Source of the DNA: Gudongella sp964604145
GTDB taxonomy: Bacteria > Bacillota > Clostridia > Tissierellales > Tissierellaceae
Reading direction: 5' to 3'
NCBI GenBank assembly: GCA_964604145.1
Contig: CAZRXS010000056.1
Span: 1 to 8,806 of the forward strand
DNA length: 8,806 bases
In this document: positions 1 through 6,496 of the stretch, one piece after another
How positions within the stretch are numbered: the first letter of the stretch is position 1
Layout: each line of letters begins with the position of its first letter
Notes under the pieces: generated by a model
The model's input: the letters and a program-made list of their open reading frames with translations, nothing else
What the model was told of the DNA's origin: nothing
The model's database searches: none
Made by a program: the position numbers and the translations under genes

Positions 1-1179
1 TTTGCAAAAGAATTGGAAGAAGGCGCAGAAAAACAAATAATTGAATTGTTAAATCAAGATTTTTCACAAGGTTCAAAAATCAGCATTATGCCTGATGTCC
101 ATCAAGGTATGGGATGTGTAATTGGATTTGCTGGAGAGATGGGCGATAAGGTTGTTCCAAATATTGTAGGTGTTGATATTGGTTGTGGAATGTTAACAAT
201 TGAATTAGGTGATATAGAGATAGACTTAGAAAAACTAGATAAGATAATAAGGAGCAACATACCCTATGGTAGAAAGGTTCATGAATCAAGAAAATTTAAT
301 TTTGATAGACTCCAGGATTTGCATGTTTACAGGCAATTAAGAAACACTAGAAGGCTAGAAAGAAGTATAGGTAGTCTTGGGGGAGGAAACCATTTTATTG
401 AAGTTGGTACAGACTCTAAAGGAGACAAGTACCTTGTTATTCACTCTGGAAGCAGAAACCTAGGCAAACAAGTAGCAGAGATATACCAAAGACTAGCTGT
501 GGATTTATGTAGCGGAAAAGAAGAATATTTTAAGAGAAAAGAAGAGTTGATTAAATCATATAGAGAACAAGGCAAGAGATCTGAGCTTAAGGCAGTATTA
601 AATAAGTTAAAAAAAGAGTACAAGGATTTGGAACCTAGATATCCCAAGAACTTATGTTATTTAACGGGAGAATTTAGAGATAGGTATTTGCATGATATGA
701 AGATTAGTCAAGAATATGCAAGTCTTAACCGTGAGAGTATGGGCCAGATAATAGTTTCTAAACTATTTGGAAAAGATTTAGATGACTTTACCCATTTTGA
801 AACGGTCCATAATTATATTAACTTTGAAGATAATATAATAAGAAAAGGTGCAATTTCCGCATATAAGGATGAAAGAGTTCTAATTCCAATAAATATGCGT
901 GATGGTTCTATACTGGCTGTGGGAAAAGGAAATCCGGATTGGAATTATTCGGCACCGCATGGAGCTGGCAGGATTTTAAGTAGAACACAAGCGAAAGAAA
1001 CGCTAAGCCTTGATAAATTTGTAGATTCAATGGATGGTATTTATTCAACATCTGTGCACGAGGGGACTCTTGATGAGAGTCCACACGCATATAAGCCTAT
1101 AGAGGAAATCCTAGAAGCAATAGATGAAACTGTGGATGTTATCGATATAATAAGACCAATATACAATTTTAAAGCTTAG
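1..1179 (+). CDS. rtcB: RtcB-family RNA ligase, 5' end cut by the window edge
   Basis: Seals RNA ends by joining 2',3'-cyclic phosphate or 3'-phosphate to 5'-OH, using GTP and Mn2+ (known for the RtcB family). The frame is open from base 1. The TTG at 13 is not convincing as a start because the codons before it (FAKE) continue a typical RtcB N-terminus, so roughly 10-20 residues probably lie outside the window. Numbering from codon 13, the metal and catalytic motifs are all present: DVHQGMG (28-34), GVDIGCGM with Asp55 and Cys58, GGGNHF with His127, HSGSRN with His144, HNYI with His266, and PHGAGR with His316, the expected guanylylated histidine. A Lys/Glu-rich helical stretch lies at about 165-207. 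The length agrees with ~390-410 aa family members. No archease or RtcA gene is next to it. The next gene follows after 30 nt and is probably co-transcribed. The family call is very secure; the RNA substrate (repair or otherwise) is unknown. Confidence 0.95.
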   Translation, partial: FAKELEEGAEKQIIELLNQDFSQGSKISIMPDVHQGMGCVIGFAGEMGDKVVPNIVGVDIGCGMLTIELGDIEIDLEKLDKIIRSNIPYGRKVHESRKFNFDRLQDLHVYRQLRNTRRLERSIGSLGGGNHFIEVGTDSKGDKYLVIHSGSRNLGKQVAEIYQRLAVDLCSGKEEYFKRKEELIKSYREQGKRSELKAVLNKLKKEYKDLEPRYPKNLCYLTGEFRDRYLHDMKISQEYASLNRESMGQIIVSKLFGKDLDDFTHFETVHNYINFEDNIIRKGAISAYKDERVLIPINMRDGSILAVGKGNPDWNYSAPHGAGRILSRTQAKETLSLDKFVDSMDGIYSTSVHEGTLDESPHAYKPIEEILEAIDETVDVIDIIRPIYNFKA

Positions 1180-1196
1180 GTGGAATCAATTTATTC

Positions 1197-1206
1197 AGGG
1201 AGGGAG
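1197..1206 (+). promoter_or_regulatory. Ribosome binding site that sets the start of the amidotransferase gene
   Basis: AGGGAGGGAG ends 3 nt before ATG 1210, with its GGAGG core about 6 nt away. The earlier in-frame GTG at 1180 directly abuts the rtcB stop codon and has no purine-rich site at the right distance, so ATG 1210 is preferred. Confidence 0.75.
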
Positions 1207-1209
1207 TTT

Positions 1210-1986
1210 ATGCGGCCATTAATAGGTATAACAGCGAAGTTATCACTAGATGACCATATTGGGATATATACAAATTTGGGGAGCAAGGACCAATCTTGGC
1301 TATTGGCAGCTTGTGATTATGTAGAAGCTGTTGAAGAAATGGGCGGTACACCTCTTATTATACCTATCTTGGAAAACTATGAGAATGCTTTTGCTTTAGT
1401 TGAAAAACTTGATGGTATTATCTTCTCAGGAGGAAATGATATAAATCCAAAGCACTACAATGAGGAGAAAGAATCTGAAAGTGGAGAGATAATAGATAGG
1501 CTAGATGAATTTGAAATTAATTTGTATAAAAAGATATTAACAGATACAAAAATGCCTATATTAGGTGTTTGTAGAGGGCTTCAACTAATAAATGTCGTGC
1601 ATGGAGGAAAGTTGTATCAAGAAATACAAACGGGCCAATACCCTAAGCATATGGACTCCATTGACCCAGTTCCAAAAGACTTTCTTGCCCATAAAGTATC
1701 AATAGAAGATGATAGCTTGCTTTATAAAATCGTAAAAGCGAGCCCTATCAGTGTCAATTCATTTCATCACCAGAGTATAAAAACATTAGGTGATGGTTTA
1801 AAAATTAATGCTATAAGTGAGGATGGAGTTATAGAAGGAATAGAAGCTAGTGGAGATAGGTTTTTATTGGCTGTCCAGTGGCATCCCGAGATGCTAGCTT
1901 CAAAAAATAGCATAAATGATATTTATAGCAGGAGAATTTTTGGCTATTTTGTAAAAGAATCTAAAAAATATGGATTGAAAAAATAA
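1210..1986 (+). CDS. Gamma-glutamyl-gamma-aminobutyrate hydrolase-like class I glutamine amidotransferase (peptidase C26)
   Basis: A 258-aa soluble hydrolase of the PuuD/peptidase C26 group. Members cleave gamma-glutamyl amides, for example gamma-glutamyl-GABA in putrescine breakdown. The protein opens with RPLIGIT, the usual family N-terminus. It has the oxyanion-strand motif FSGGNDINP (about 72-80), the nucleophile elbow GVCRGLQ with Cys121, the PuuD-type signature VNSFHHQ (about 182-188), and QWHPE with His225 and Glu227 completing the Cys-His-Glu triad. ATG 1210 is chosen over GTG 1180 because of its strong ribosome site. It follows rtcB closely, so the two are likely one transcript, ending at the hairpin just downstream. 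No other putrescine-pathway gene is visible, so the natural gamma-glutamyl substrate is open and the name puuD is not assigned. Fold and catalytic class are secure; the specific substrate is not. Confidence 0.9.
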   Translation: MRPLIGITAKLSLDDHIGIYTNLGSKDQSWLLAACDYVEAVEEMGGTPLIIPILENYENAFALVEKLDGIIFSGGNDINPKHYNEEKESESGEIIDRLDEFEINLYKKILTDTKMPILGVCRGLQLINVVHGGKLYQEIQTGQYPKHMDSIDPVPKDFLAHKVSIEDDSLLYKIVKASPISVNSFHHQSIKTLGDGLKINAISEDGVIEGIEASGDRFLLAVQWHPEMLASKNSINDIYSRRIFGYFVKESKKYGLKK

Positions 1987-1990
1987 AATT

Positions 1991-2016
1991 ACTGGCAGAC
2001 CAATTGGTCTGCCAGT
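1991..2016. terminator. Perfect palindrome between convergent genes, likely bidirectional terminator
   Basis: A 26-base perfect inverted repeat, with half-site ACTGGCAGACC on either side of AATT, lies 4 nt after the amidotransferase stop and 5 nt from the mgtA stop. Read on the minus strand the hairpin is followed by AATTTTATTTTTT, a good U-tract, so it should stop the mgtA transcript efficiently. On the plus strand the following bases (TTGACTTA) are a weaker tract. Confidence 0.85.
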
Positions 2017-2021
2017 TTGAC

Positions 2022-4196
2022 TTATATCCAACTATCAAATTTCTTTATATACCATTTCTTCACTACTTCAATTAAAAGTGAATAGGATATCAATATTCCA
2101 ACTAGCCACACAAAGTAATTAGCAGGAAGGGGTACGAGGTTTATAAATTCACCAAAAGCGGTGAAAGGTATTATAATTCCTAAGCCCATAATAACTGCTG
2201 TCATTATAAGAACAGGTGCAGATGCTATACTCTGTACAAAAGGGACCTTCCTAGTTCGGATCATATGAACAATAAGGGTTTGTGTAAGGAGTCCTACTAC
2301 AAACCATCCTGATTGGAATAGGGCCATTTCTGCGACCGTATTTGCCTTAAACACAAACCACATTATAGCAAAAGTTGCAATATCAAAGATAGAGCTTATT
2401 GGACCAATATATATCATAAACTTCGATATTTCACCAGCATTCCAGTGCTGAGGCTTTTTCAAATACTCTTTATCCATATTGTCCCAAGGTATGGATATCT
2501 GAGATATACTATAAAGCAAGTTTTGTATTAAAAGTTGGATTGGCAGCATTGGTAGGAAGGGCAAAAATGCACTTGCTACCAGTACGCTAAATATATTACC
2601 AAAGTTTGAACTTGCTGTAATCTTGATATATTTATTTATATTTCCAAAGACTCTTCTACCTTCTATAACTCCTTCTTCAAGCACATTTAAGTCTTTTTCA
2701 AGAAGTATTATATCTGCAGATTCCTTTGCTATATCAACAGCTGTATTTACAGATATGCCAACATCTGCCTGTTTTAGAGCCTGGGCATCGTTGATGCCAT
2801 CTCCTAAAAATCCTACCACATGGCTGTTTTCTTGTAATACCCTAATAACTCTCTCTTTTTGGGTAGGGGATAGTTTTGCTAGTATACTTGTTTTAGATGC
2901 AGTCACATAAAGGTCTTCATCGCTAAGACTTTCAATATCTGTCCCCAAGATAATATCATTTGTAGGAATTCCTATATTTTTTGCAATCTTTCTAGTTACT
3001 ATATCATTGTCTCCGGTCAAGACTTTAATATCTAGTCCATGAGAATATAGTGCCTTGATAGCCGAGATGGAGGACTCCTTTGGTGGATCTAGAAAACCCA
3101 TATAGCCTATTAATATCATTTCAGATTCATCTGCTACTCCAAAAACCGTTTCATCGGGGACATCGCTTTTCTTAGCTATACCTAAAACTCTCATTCCTTC
3201 TTCATTTAAACTATAAGCAGTGGAAGTTATTTTTTCAACCAGTTCAGCAGTTAATGGAATAATTTCCCCTTCTATCTGGACTTTATCACTAATGGAGAGC
3301 ATTTCTTCTATAGCGCCTTTGGTTATAAGCATTCTGCTTCCATTATCGTCTTTAACGACGACAGACATCCTCCTTCTTTTAAAATCAAAAGGTATTTCAT
3401 CAATCTTTTTATACTTAGAGACTTTTTCTTCAATAGACTGTTCTTTGCCTCTTTTTATAACAGCCTTATCAAGTAGGTTTTTTAAGCCTGTCTGATGGTA
3501 GCTGTTTAAGTATCCGTGCATCAAGACATTCGCATCTTCTTCTCCCGATATATTTAAATAAGTTTCAAGTACAATTTTATCTTCAGTCAATGTACCTGTC
3601 TTATCGGTACAGAGAATATCCATAGCACCAAAGTTTTGTATGGAATTTAGCCTTTTTACAACAATTTTCTTTTTAGAAAGAGAAACTGCTCCCTTTGCTA
3701 AATTTGTAGAGACAAGAGTTGGCAGCATTTCTGGTGTCAGGCCCACTGCTATTGATATAGAAAAAAGAAGTGCACTTAACCAGTCTTGCTTAGTAATCCC
3801 ATTAATCAGAAAGACTATAGGAACCATTACAAACATAAACTTTAAGAGAAGGACACTTACACTTCTTACCCCCTCTTCAAAGCTAGTTTCTCCGACATCC
3901 TTTGCAATAGATTTAGCTATGCTCCCAAAGTAAGTATCATTTCCAGTTTGGACAACCACACCAACGGCAGAACCACTGACTACAATTGTACTCATAAGGG
4001 CTATATTATCTATATCTGAAACATTCTCGTCTTTAGTAGGGTTTTTATTTTCAATAAACTTTTCCACAGGTTCCGATTCGCCAGTTAAGGAGGATTGACT
4101 TATAAATAGGTCAGTACAAGTTATAATTCTCATATCAGCAGGAATTAAATCTCCAGCAGCAAGATAGATAATGTCTCCTGGAACAACATTTGTCAT
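2022..4196 (-). CDS. mgtA: MgtA-type Mg2+-transporting P-type ATPase, main part (actuator, catalytic and C-terminal membrane domains)
   Basis: The larger of two adjacent pieces of one P-type IIIB ATPase, a membrane pump that imports Mg2+ using ATP. Counting from ATG 4196 (724 aa): actuator motif LTGES (37-41), membrane motif TPEMLP (154-159), phosphorylation motif DKTGTLT with Asp198, nucleotide-binding KGA (293-295), DPPK (370-373), TGDN (394-397) and hinge GDGIND (465-470). C-terminal membrane helices run from about 533 to 712, with the MgtA-typical blocks PISSIFDI, LFQSGWFVVGLL and LIVHMIRTR. This part begins in the middle of the actuator region, since MTNVVPGDII corresponds to an internal stretch of MgtA. 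ATG 4196 is therefore probably not a natural start: it lies 2 nt after the upstream stop with no spaced ribosome site. With the 142-aa piece upstream the total is close to MgtA (about 900 aa). A -1 slip at 4211-4217 joins them. All catalytic motifs are intact, so the gene may be functional. Confidence 0.9.
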   Translation of the reverse strand: MTNVVPGDIIYLAAGDLIPADMRIITCTDLFISQSSLTGESEPVEKFIENKNPTKDENVSDIDNIALMSTIVVSGSAVGVVVQTGNDTYFGSIAKSIAKDVGETSFEEGVRSVSVLLLKFMFVMVPIVFLINGITKQDWLSALLFSISIAVGLTPEMLPTLVSTNLAKGAVSLSKKKIVVKRLNSIQNFGAMDILCTDKTGTLTEDKIVLETYLNISGEEDANVLMHGYLNSYHQTGLKNLLDKAVIKRGKEQSIEEKVSKYKKIDEIPFDFKRRRMSVVVKDDNGSRMLITKGAIEEMLSISDKVQIEGEIIPLTAELVEKITSTAYSLNEEGMRVLGIAKKSDVPDETVFGVADESEMILIGYMGFLDPPKESSISAIKALYSHGLDIKVLTGDNDIVTRKIAKNIGIPTNDIILGTDIESLSDEDLYVTASKTSILAKLSPTQKERVIRVLQENSHVVGFLGDGINDAQALKQADVGISVNTAVDIAKESADIILLEKDLNVLEEGVIEGRRVFGNINKYIKITASSNFGNIFSVLVASAFLPFLPMLPIQLLIQNLLYSISQISIPWDNMDKEYLKKPQHWNAGEISKFMIYIGPISSIFDIATFAIMWFVFKANTVAEMALFQSGWFVVGLLTQTLIVHMIRTRKVPFVQSIASAPVLIMTAVIMGLGIIIPFTAFGEFINLVPLPANYFVWLVGILISYSLLIEVVKKWYIKKFDSWI

Positions 4197-4198
4197 CC

Positions 4199-4627
4199 TT
4201 ATTTCTTCTGCTTTTTTCCTTTTCGCTTAATAGCTGTTGTAGTTGGAACTAAGTCTTTTAGTTTATCAGCTGTAATTTGAGACTTATACTCTTGTGTAAA
4301 ACGGAGTATTACACTTATAGCTATAAGTGTAGATATAATAGCTATTGTTAGGTAACTTTTTTCTTCAACTGGCACAAAGGCAATATCTGTAAAATAGGAT
4401 ATAAATACTATAAAAAGGAGAATTAATATAAAGGGATCAAAAAAAGACCTTAATAAGTACATATACCAAGGTTTTCGCTTTTCATATAAAACTTCATTTA
4501 ATCCTAAGCTCTCTAGTCTTCTAGAAGCTTCTTTTTCATCCAAGCCTTCTATGGATGTTGATAGATCCTTATAAATATCATCTATGCTTTTGCTGCTTGC
4601 ATTTTGTAATTTTTCTTTTATAGCCAA
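4199..4627 (-). CDS. mgtA: MgtA-type Mg2+ ATPase, N-terminal part, ending at a frame break
   Basis: A 142-aa frame holding the cytoplasmic N-terminus and first two membrane helices of the same Mg2+ pump. Helix 1 is about 62-79 (after the MgtA-like SFFDPF), helix 2 about 91-109, followed by LRFTQEYKSQ and DKLKDLVPTTTAIKR, which match the MgtA block leading into the actuator domain. The frame then runs into an out-of-family Lys-rich tail (KGKKQKK) and TAA 4199-4201. The expected continuation, KKAEEIRMTNVVPGD, is in the -1 frame. The start is TTG at 4625-4627, chosen because GGAGG lies 7 nt upstream and the protein length then fits the family. It follows the EcsC gene by 79 nt, too short for an M-box Mg2+ riboswitch. 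If translation stops here, the product is a small two-helix membrane protein with a basic tail. It is a real gene part; whether it is mutated, misassembled or recoded is unresolved. Confidence 0.85.
   Translation of the reverse strand: MAIKEKLQNASSKSIDDIYKDLSTSIEGLDEKEASRRLESLGLNEVLYEKRKPWYMYLLRSFFDPFILILLFIVFISYFTDIAFVPVEEKSYLTIAIISTLIAISVILRFTQEYKSQITADKLKDLVPTTTAIKRKGKKQKK
4211..4217 (-). other. A_AAA_AAG slippery heptamer at the mgtA frame break
   Basis: In the upstream frame the codons are GGA AAA AAG, giving A_AAA_AAG, identical to the -1 slippery site of E. coli dnaX. Slipping back one base makes the next codons GCA GAA GAA ATA AGG ATG, leading in frame into the rest of the ATPase. 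One extra A in the six-A run would give the same protein, so an indel or sequencing error is an equal or better explanation. No well-spaced upstream Shine-Dalgarno-like stimulator and only a weak downstream stem (TCCAG/CTGGA with a long loop) are visible. Confidence 0.5.
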
Positions 4628-4634
4628 GACCCCA

Positions 4635-4639
4635 CCTCC
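4635..4639 (-). promoter_or_regulatory. Ribosome binding site for the TTG start of mgtA
   Basis: GGAGG on the minus strand is 7 nt before TTG 4627-4625. This strong site supports the non-ATG start. Confidence 0.8.
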
Positions 4640-4680
4640 AAATAATTAGATTTACAAGTAAGTATTAATCTAATCTATGC

Positions 4681-4718
4681 ATATACAGTATATACCTATT
4701 TAAAGATTATTTAATCAA
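4681..4718 (-). promoter_or_regulatory. Candidate mgtA promoter with overlapping 13-base dyad
   Basis: On the minus strand TTGATT (4718-4713) and TATATA (4694-4689) are 18 nt apart; TATACT two bases further is an alternative -10. A perfect 13-base dyad, ATATAC-T-GTATAT (4681-4693), overlaps the -10 and could be an operator, although such AT-rich dyads also arise by chance. The -35 lies in the last codons of the EcsC gene. Confidence 0.35.
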
Positions 4719-5426
4719 GGTTCTTATTCTATAAGAATTTTTTGCAGTTTCACTTAACTTTTTCAGTAGTTTATTATTAACATGGGCACCAATTAATGCG
4801 CCTACAATAGGAAGCATTTGCAATAGCTTTGCAATATCTAAATAATCTCTATATTCCTGTTGAAATTCTCTCCATTGGAAGTCATTTATATCTTGAGGTA
4901 GGCTAGCAGAATACTCATCCCAGTTTTTTATCCTAGAGAAAACTGTATTTACATGGGCTTTACTTGAAAAAGAAAGTTCAAAGATATTTAGTATAAAAAG
5001 TCTCTCCTTATAATCATCTACATCAAAGCCATATATACCTGCTACTTCAAATAGAAATTTAAATTTAATTGTCATAAGCAGTGGAAAATCAGCAAGTCCA
5101 GATACTATTCCGCCTGCTCCAGTTGCTGCTCCTTCTAGAATTGCCGCACTTGCATAAAAATTTGTCTTTTCTTTAAGGATTTTTTCCCTTTGAGCTAAGG
5201 TGTATCCGTACAATGGTTCTGCTTTACCAAATTTTGAACCAAAAAGTGCAAGTCTAGTTATGTTTTTTACAGTCGATGTAATAAATTCATGGTACTTTTC
5301 AGGAAACAATCCATTTATCCGTCTTTGGGTGCCCTTTGATAGTTTTTGAGTAATTGACGGCTTTTTCTCCATATTTTTTATCCAAATATTTAATTCCTGC
5401 TTTGCTCTTTTTTCATAAGAAGACAT
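4707..5426 (-). CDS. EcsC-family protein
   Basis: A 239-aa protein of the EcsC family, close in length to B. subtilis EcsC (about 236 aa). The family-typical Gly/Ala-rich hydrophobic block is at about 98-119 (EGAATGAGG then LADFPLL), followed by the GIYGFD and ERLFILNIFEL region (130-151). A second hydrophobic block, LLQMLPIVGALIGAHVNNKL (201-220), is the most characteristic C-terminal signature. The N-terminal 90 residues are basic and helical, with no signal peptide. The blocks suggest membrane association. The biochemical role of EcsC is unknown; in Bacillus it is encoded beside the EcsAB ABC transporter, which is absent here. ATG 5424-5426 has GGTGA about 5 nt upstream. It precedes mgtA on the same strand, but the 79-nt gap contains a possible mgtA promoter, so co-transcription is only partly supported. 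The family call is confident and the function is unassigned. Confidence 0.88.
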   Translation of the reverse strand: MSSYEKRAKQELNIWIKNMEKKPSITQKLSKGTQRRINGLFPEKYHEFITSTVKNITRLALFGSKFGKAEPLYGYTLAQREKILKEKTNFYASAAILEGAATGAGGIVSGLADFPLLMTIKFKFLFEVAGIYGFDVDDYKERLFILNIFELSFSSKAHVNTVFSRIKNWDEYSASLPQDINDFQWREFQQEYRDYLDIAKLLQMLPIVGALIGAHVNNKLLKKLSETAKNSYRIRTLIK

Positions 5427-5456
5427 AGTATCACCATTTCTTTTGTATTTGTTGAA

Positions 5457-5485
5457 TTTATACCCATTGACTAAAAAAATTTACA
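5457..5485 (-). promoter_or_regulatory. Weak candidate promoter for the EcsC gene
   Basis: On the minus strand TATAAA (5462-5457) has a poor -35-like TGTAAA (5485-5480) 17 nt upstream. This is the best arrangement I can see in the divergent region. It would sit back to back with the plus-strand promoter at 5493-5521. Confidence 0.25.
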
Positions 5486-5492
5486 CTATATT

Positions 5493-5521
5493 TTGGCTTA
5501 CTTTATTGCTTAGCCTATAAT
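5493..5521 (+). promoter_or_regulatory. Sigma-A promoter for the nitroreductase-encapsulin gene cluster
   Basis: TTGGCT (5493-5498), a 17-nt spacer and a perfect TATAAT (5516-5521) match the housekeeping promoter consensus. Transcription would start near 5528, leaving an AT-rich leader of about 94 nt before ATG 5622. I see no clear Fur or PerR box in that leader. Confidence 0.75.
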
Positions 5522-5608
5522 GTGAAGCTTAAAATAAAGATATTCCATATTAATAATTAGAAAATAGATTTAAGGGTAAAGAATAATTTAGAGGATAATA
5601 TTGAATAT

Positions 5609-5616
5609 AAGGGGTG
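5609..5616 (+). promoter_or_regulatory. Ribosome binding site choosing ATG 5622 for the nitroreductase
   Basis: AAGGGGTG lies about 6 nt before ATG 5622. The in-frame TTG at 5601 also has a site (AGAGGA, 5590-5595), so a 7-residue longer product is possible. ATG is preferred because the family sequence starts close to SIFEIIKTRKSVR. Confidence 0.6.
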
Positions 5617-5621
5617 TGTAT

Positions 5622-6476
5622 ATGAATTCTAAAAGGTCAATTTTTGAAATAATTAAAACTAGAAAATCTGTGAGAAGCTATCTAGATAAAGAGATAGAGC
5701 AGGAGGAATTAGACAAAATAATGAGAGATATTAGCAAGTTTCAAGGGCCCTTTAGTGATACAGTTAGATTTGAACTAATTATAGATGATAAAGTATCATT
5801 AGATGATGAAAAGCTTGGAACTTATGGAATTATACAAGGTGCAAAGTATTACTTAGCTGCAATAGCAACTCGTGAAGAAGAGTGTTTATATGAGCTTGGA
5901 TATACAACAGAAAGAGCGATACTTTACCTTACCGGTAAAAATCTTGGAACTTGTTGGATGGGTGGAACCTTTGAAAGGGCTAATTTCGTCAAAAAAGTTG
6001 AATTAAAAGATGGGGAGTACTTGCCTGTAGTTGTACCATTTGGTTATGAAAAAGACAAGCAAAGTATTAAGGATAAAATGATTAGGATATCTGCAGGCTC
6101 AGATAAGAGAACTGACTGGGGAGGGGTTTTTTTTAATGAAGAATTGGGAAAACCACTTCATCCCAATGATGCAGGTCCATATAAATCTGCACTTGAAGCT
6201 GTAAGAGTCGCGCCATCTGCTTCAAACAAACAACCTTGGAGGATAATAAAAAAAGAGGACGATTATGAATTTTATCTTAAGCCGACCCCTGGTTATGCAG
6301 AAAAACTTAAATTTAATATCCAAGAAATTGATATTGGAATAGCCATGTGTCACTTTGAATTGGTAGCCATGGAAGATAATCTCAAAGGTCAATGGGAGAT
6401 AAGCTTAGGTAATAATGATAAGAATATAGATGATATGGTATATGTTGCAAAATGGCGAACACCAACTACAAACTGA
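5622..6476 (+). CDS. TM1586-like nitroreductase family flavoprotein
   Basis: A 284-aa member of the putative TM nitroreductase family (TM1586-like): FMN-binding oxidoreductases with two nitroreductase-like halves in one chain. The first half opens with SIFEIIKTRKSVRSY (6-20), the usual flavin-phosphate-binding start, and includes ELGYTTERAILYLTGKNLGTCWMGG (91-115), a nitroreductase core helix and Gly-rich turn. The second half holds AVRVAPSASNKQPWR (193-207), the strongest family signature, and the DIGIAMCHFEL helix (237-247). No signal peptide or membrane segment is visible, so it is cytoplasmic. The C-terminus (WRTPTTN) lacks an encapsulin docking peptide, so it is not an obvious shell cargo. 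It is first in a four-gene run behind a good promoter, 20 nt from the radical SAM gene. The physiological substrate is unknown. A role supplying reduced flavin for iron release from the downstream encapsulin is a speculation from position only. Confidence 0.85.
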   Translation: MNSKRSIFEIIKTRKSVRSYLDKEIEQEELDKIMRDISKFQGPFSDTVRFELIIDDKVSLDDEKLGTYGIIQGAKYYLAAIATREEECLYELGYTTERAILYLTGKNLGTCWMGGTFERANFVKKVELKDGEYLPVVVPFGYEKDKQSIKDKMIRISAGSDKRTDWGGVFFNEELGKPLHPNDAGPYKSALEAVRVAPSASNKQPWRIIKKEDDYEFYLKPTPGYAEKLKFNIQEIDIGIAMCHFELVAMEDNLKGQWEISLGNNDKNIDDMVYVAKWRTPTTN

Positions 6477-6482
6477 AAGTAT

Positions 6483-6488
6483 GGGGAG
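6483..6488 (+). promoter_or_regulatory. Ribosome binding site choosing ATG 6497 for the radical SAM gene
   Basis: GGGGAG lies 8 nt before ATG 6497. The upstream in-frame ATG 6452 would overlap the nitroreductase by 25 nt and add 15 residues (MANTNYKLK...) that do not look like the family N-terminus. Confidence 0.65.
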
Positions 6489-6496
6489 TTGAATAT

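Noticed and set aside
86..1090. Minus-strand frames opposite rtcB
   Set aside because: All lie across conserved RtcB motifs, are short, and their composition is low-complexity (Leu/Tyr/Ser-rich).
2623..3933. Three plus-strand open frames (2623-2910, 3220-3495, 3640-3933) inside mgtA
   Set aside because: They are antisense to conserved ATPase motifs, have Ser/Thr/Leu-rich composition typical of shadow frames, and lack a convincing ribosome site.
4141..4205. Strong stimulatory hairpin downstream of the mgtA slippery site
   Set aside because: Only a 5-bp TCCAG/CTGGA pairing with a loop of about 20 nt could be found, too weak to support programmed frameshifting by itself.
4628..4706. M-box Mg2+ riboswitch upstream of mgtA
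   Set aside because: The gap is only 79 nt and shows no extended multi-helix fold or terminator; an M-box needs about 160 nt.
5522..5621. Fur or PerR operator in the leader of the iron-related cluster
   Set aside because: The AT-rich leader has partial matches such as TTAATAATTAG but no convincing full inverted repeat.
6452..6496. ATG 6452 as the radical SAM start, overlapping the nitroreductase
   Set aside because: No good ribosome site, and the family sequence begins at IYEGTVYRPPSEA just after ATG 6497.
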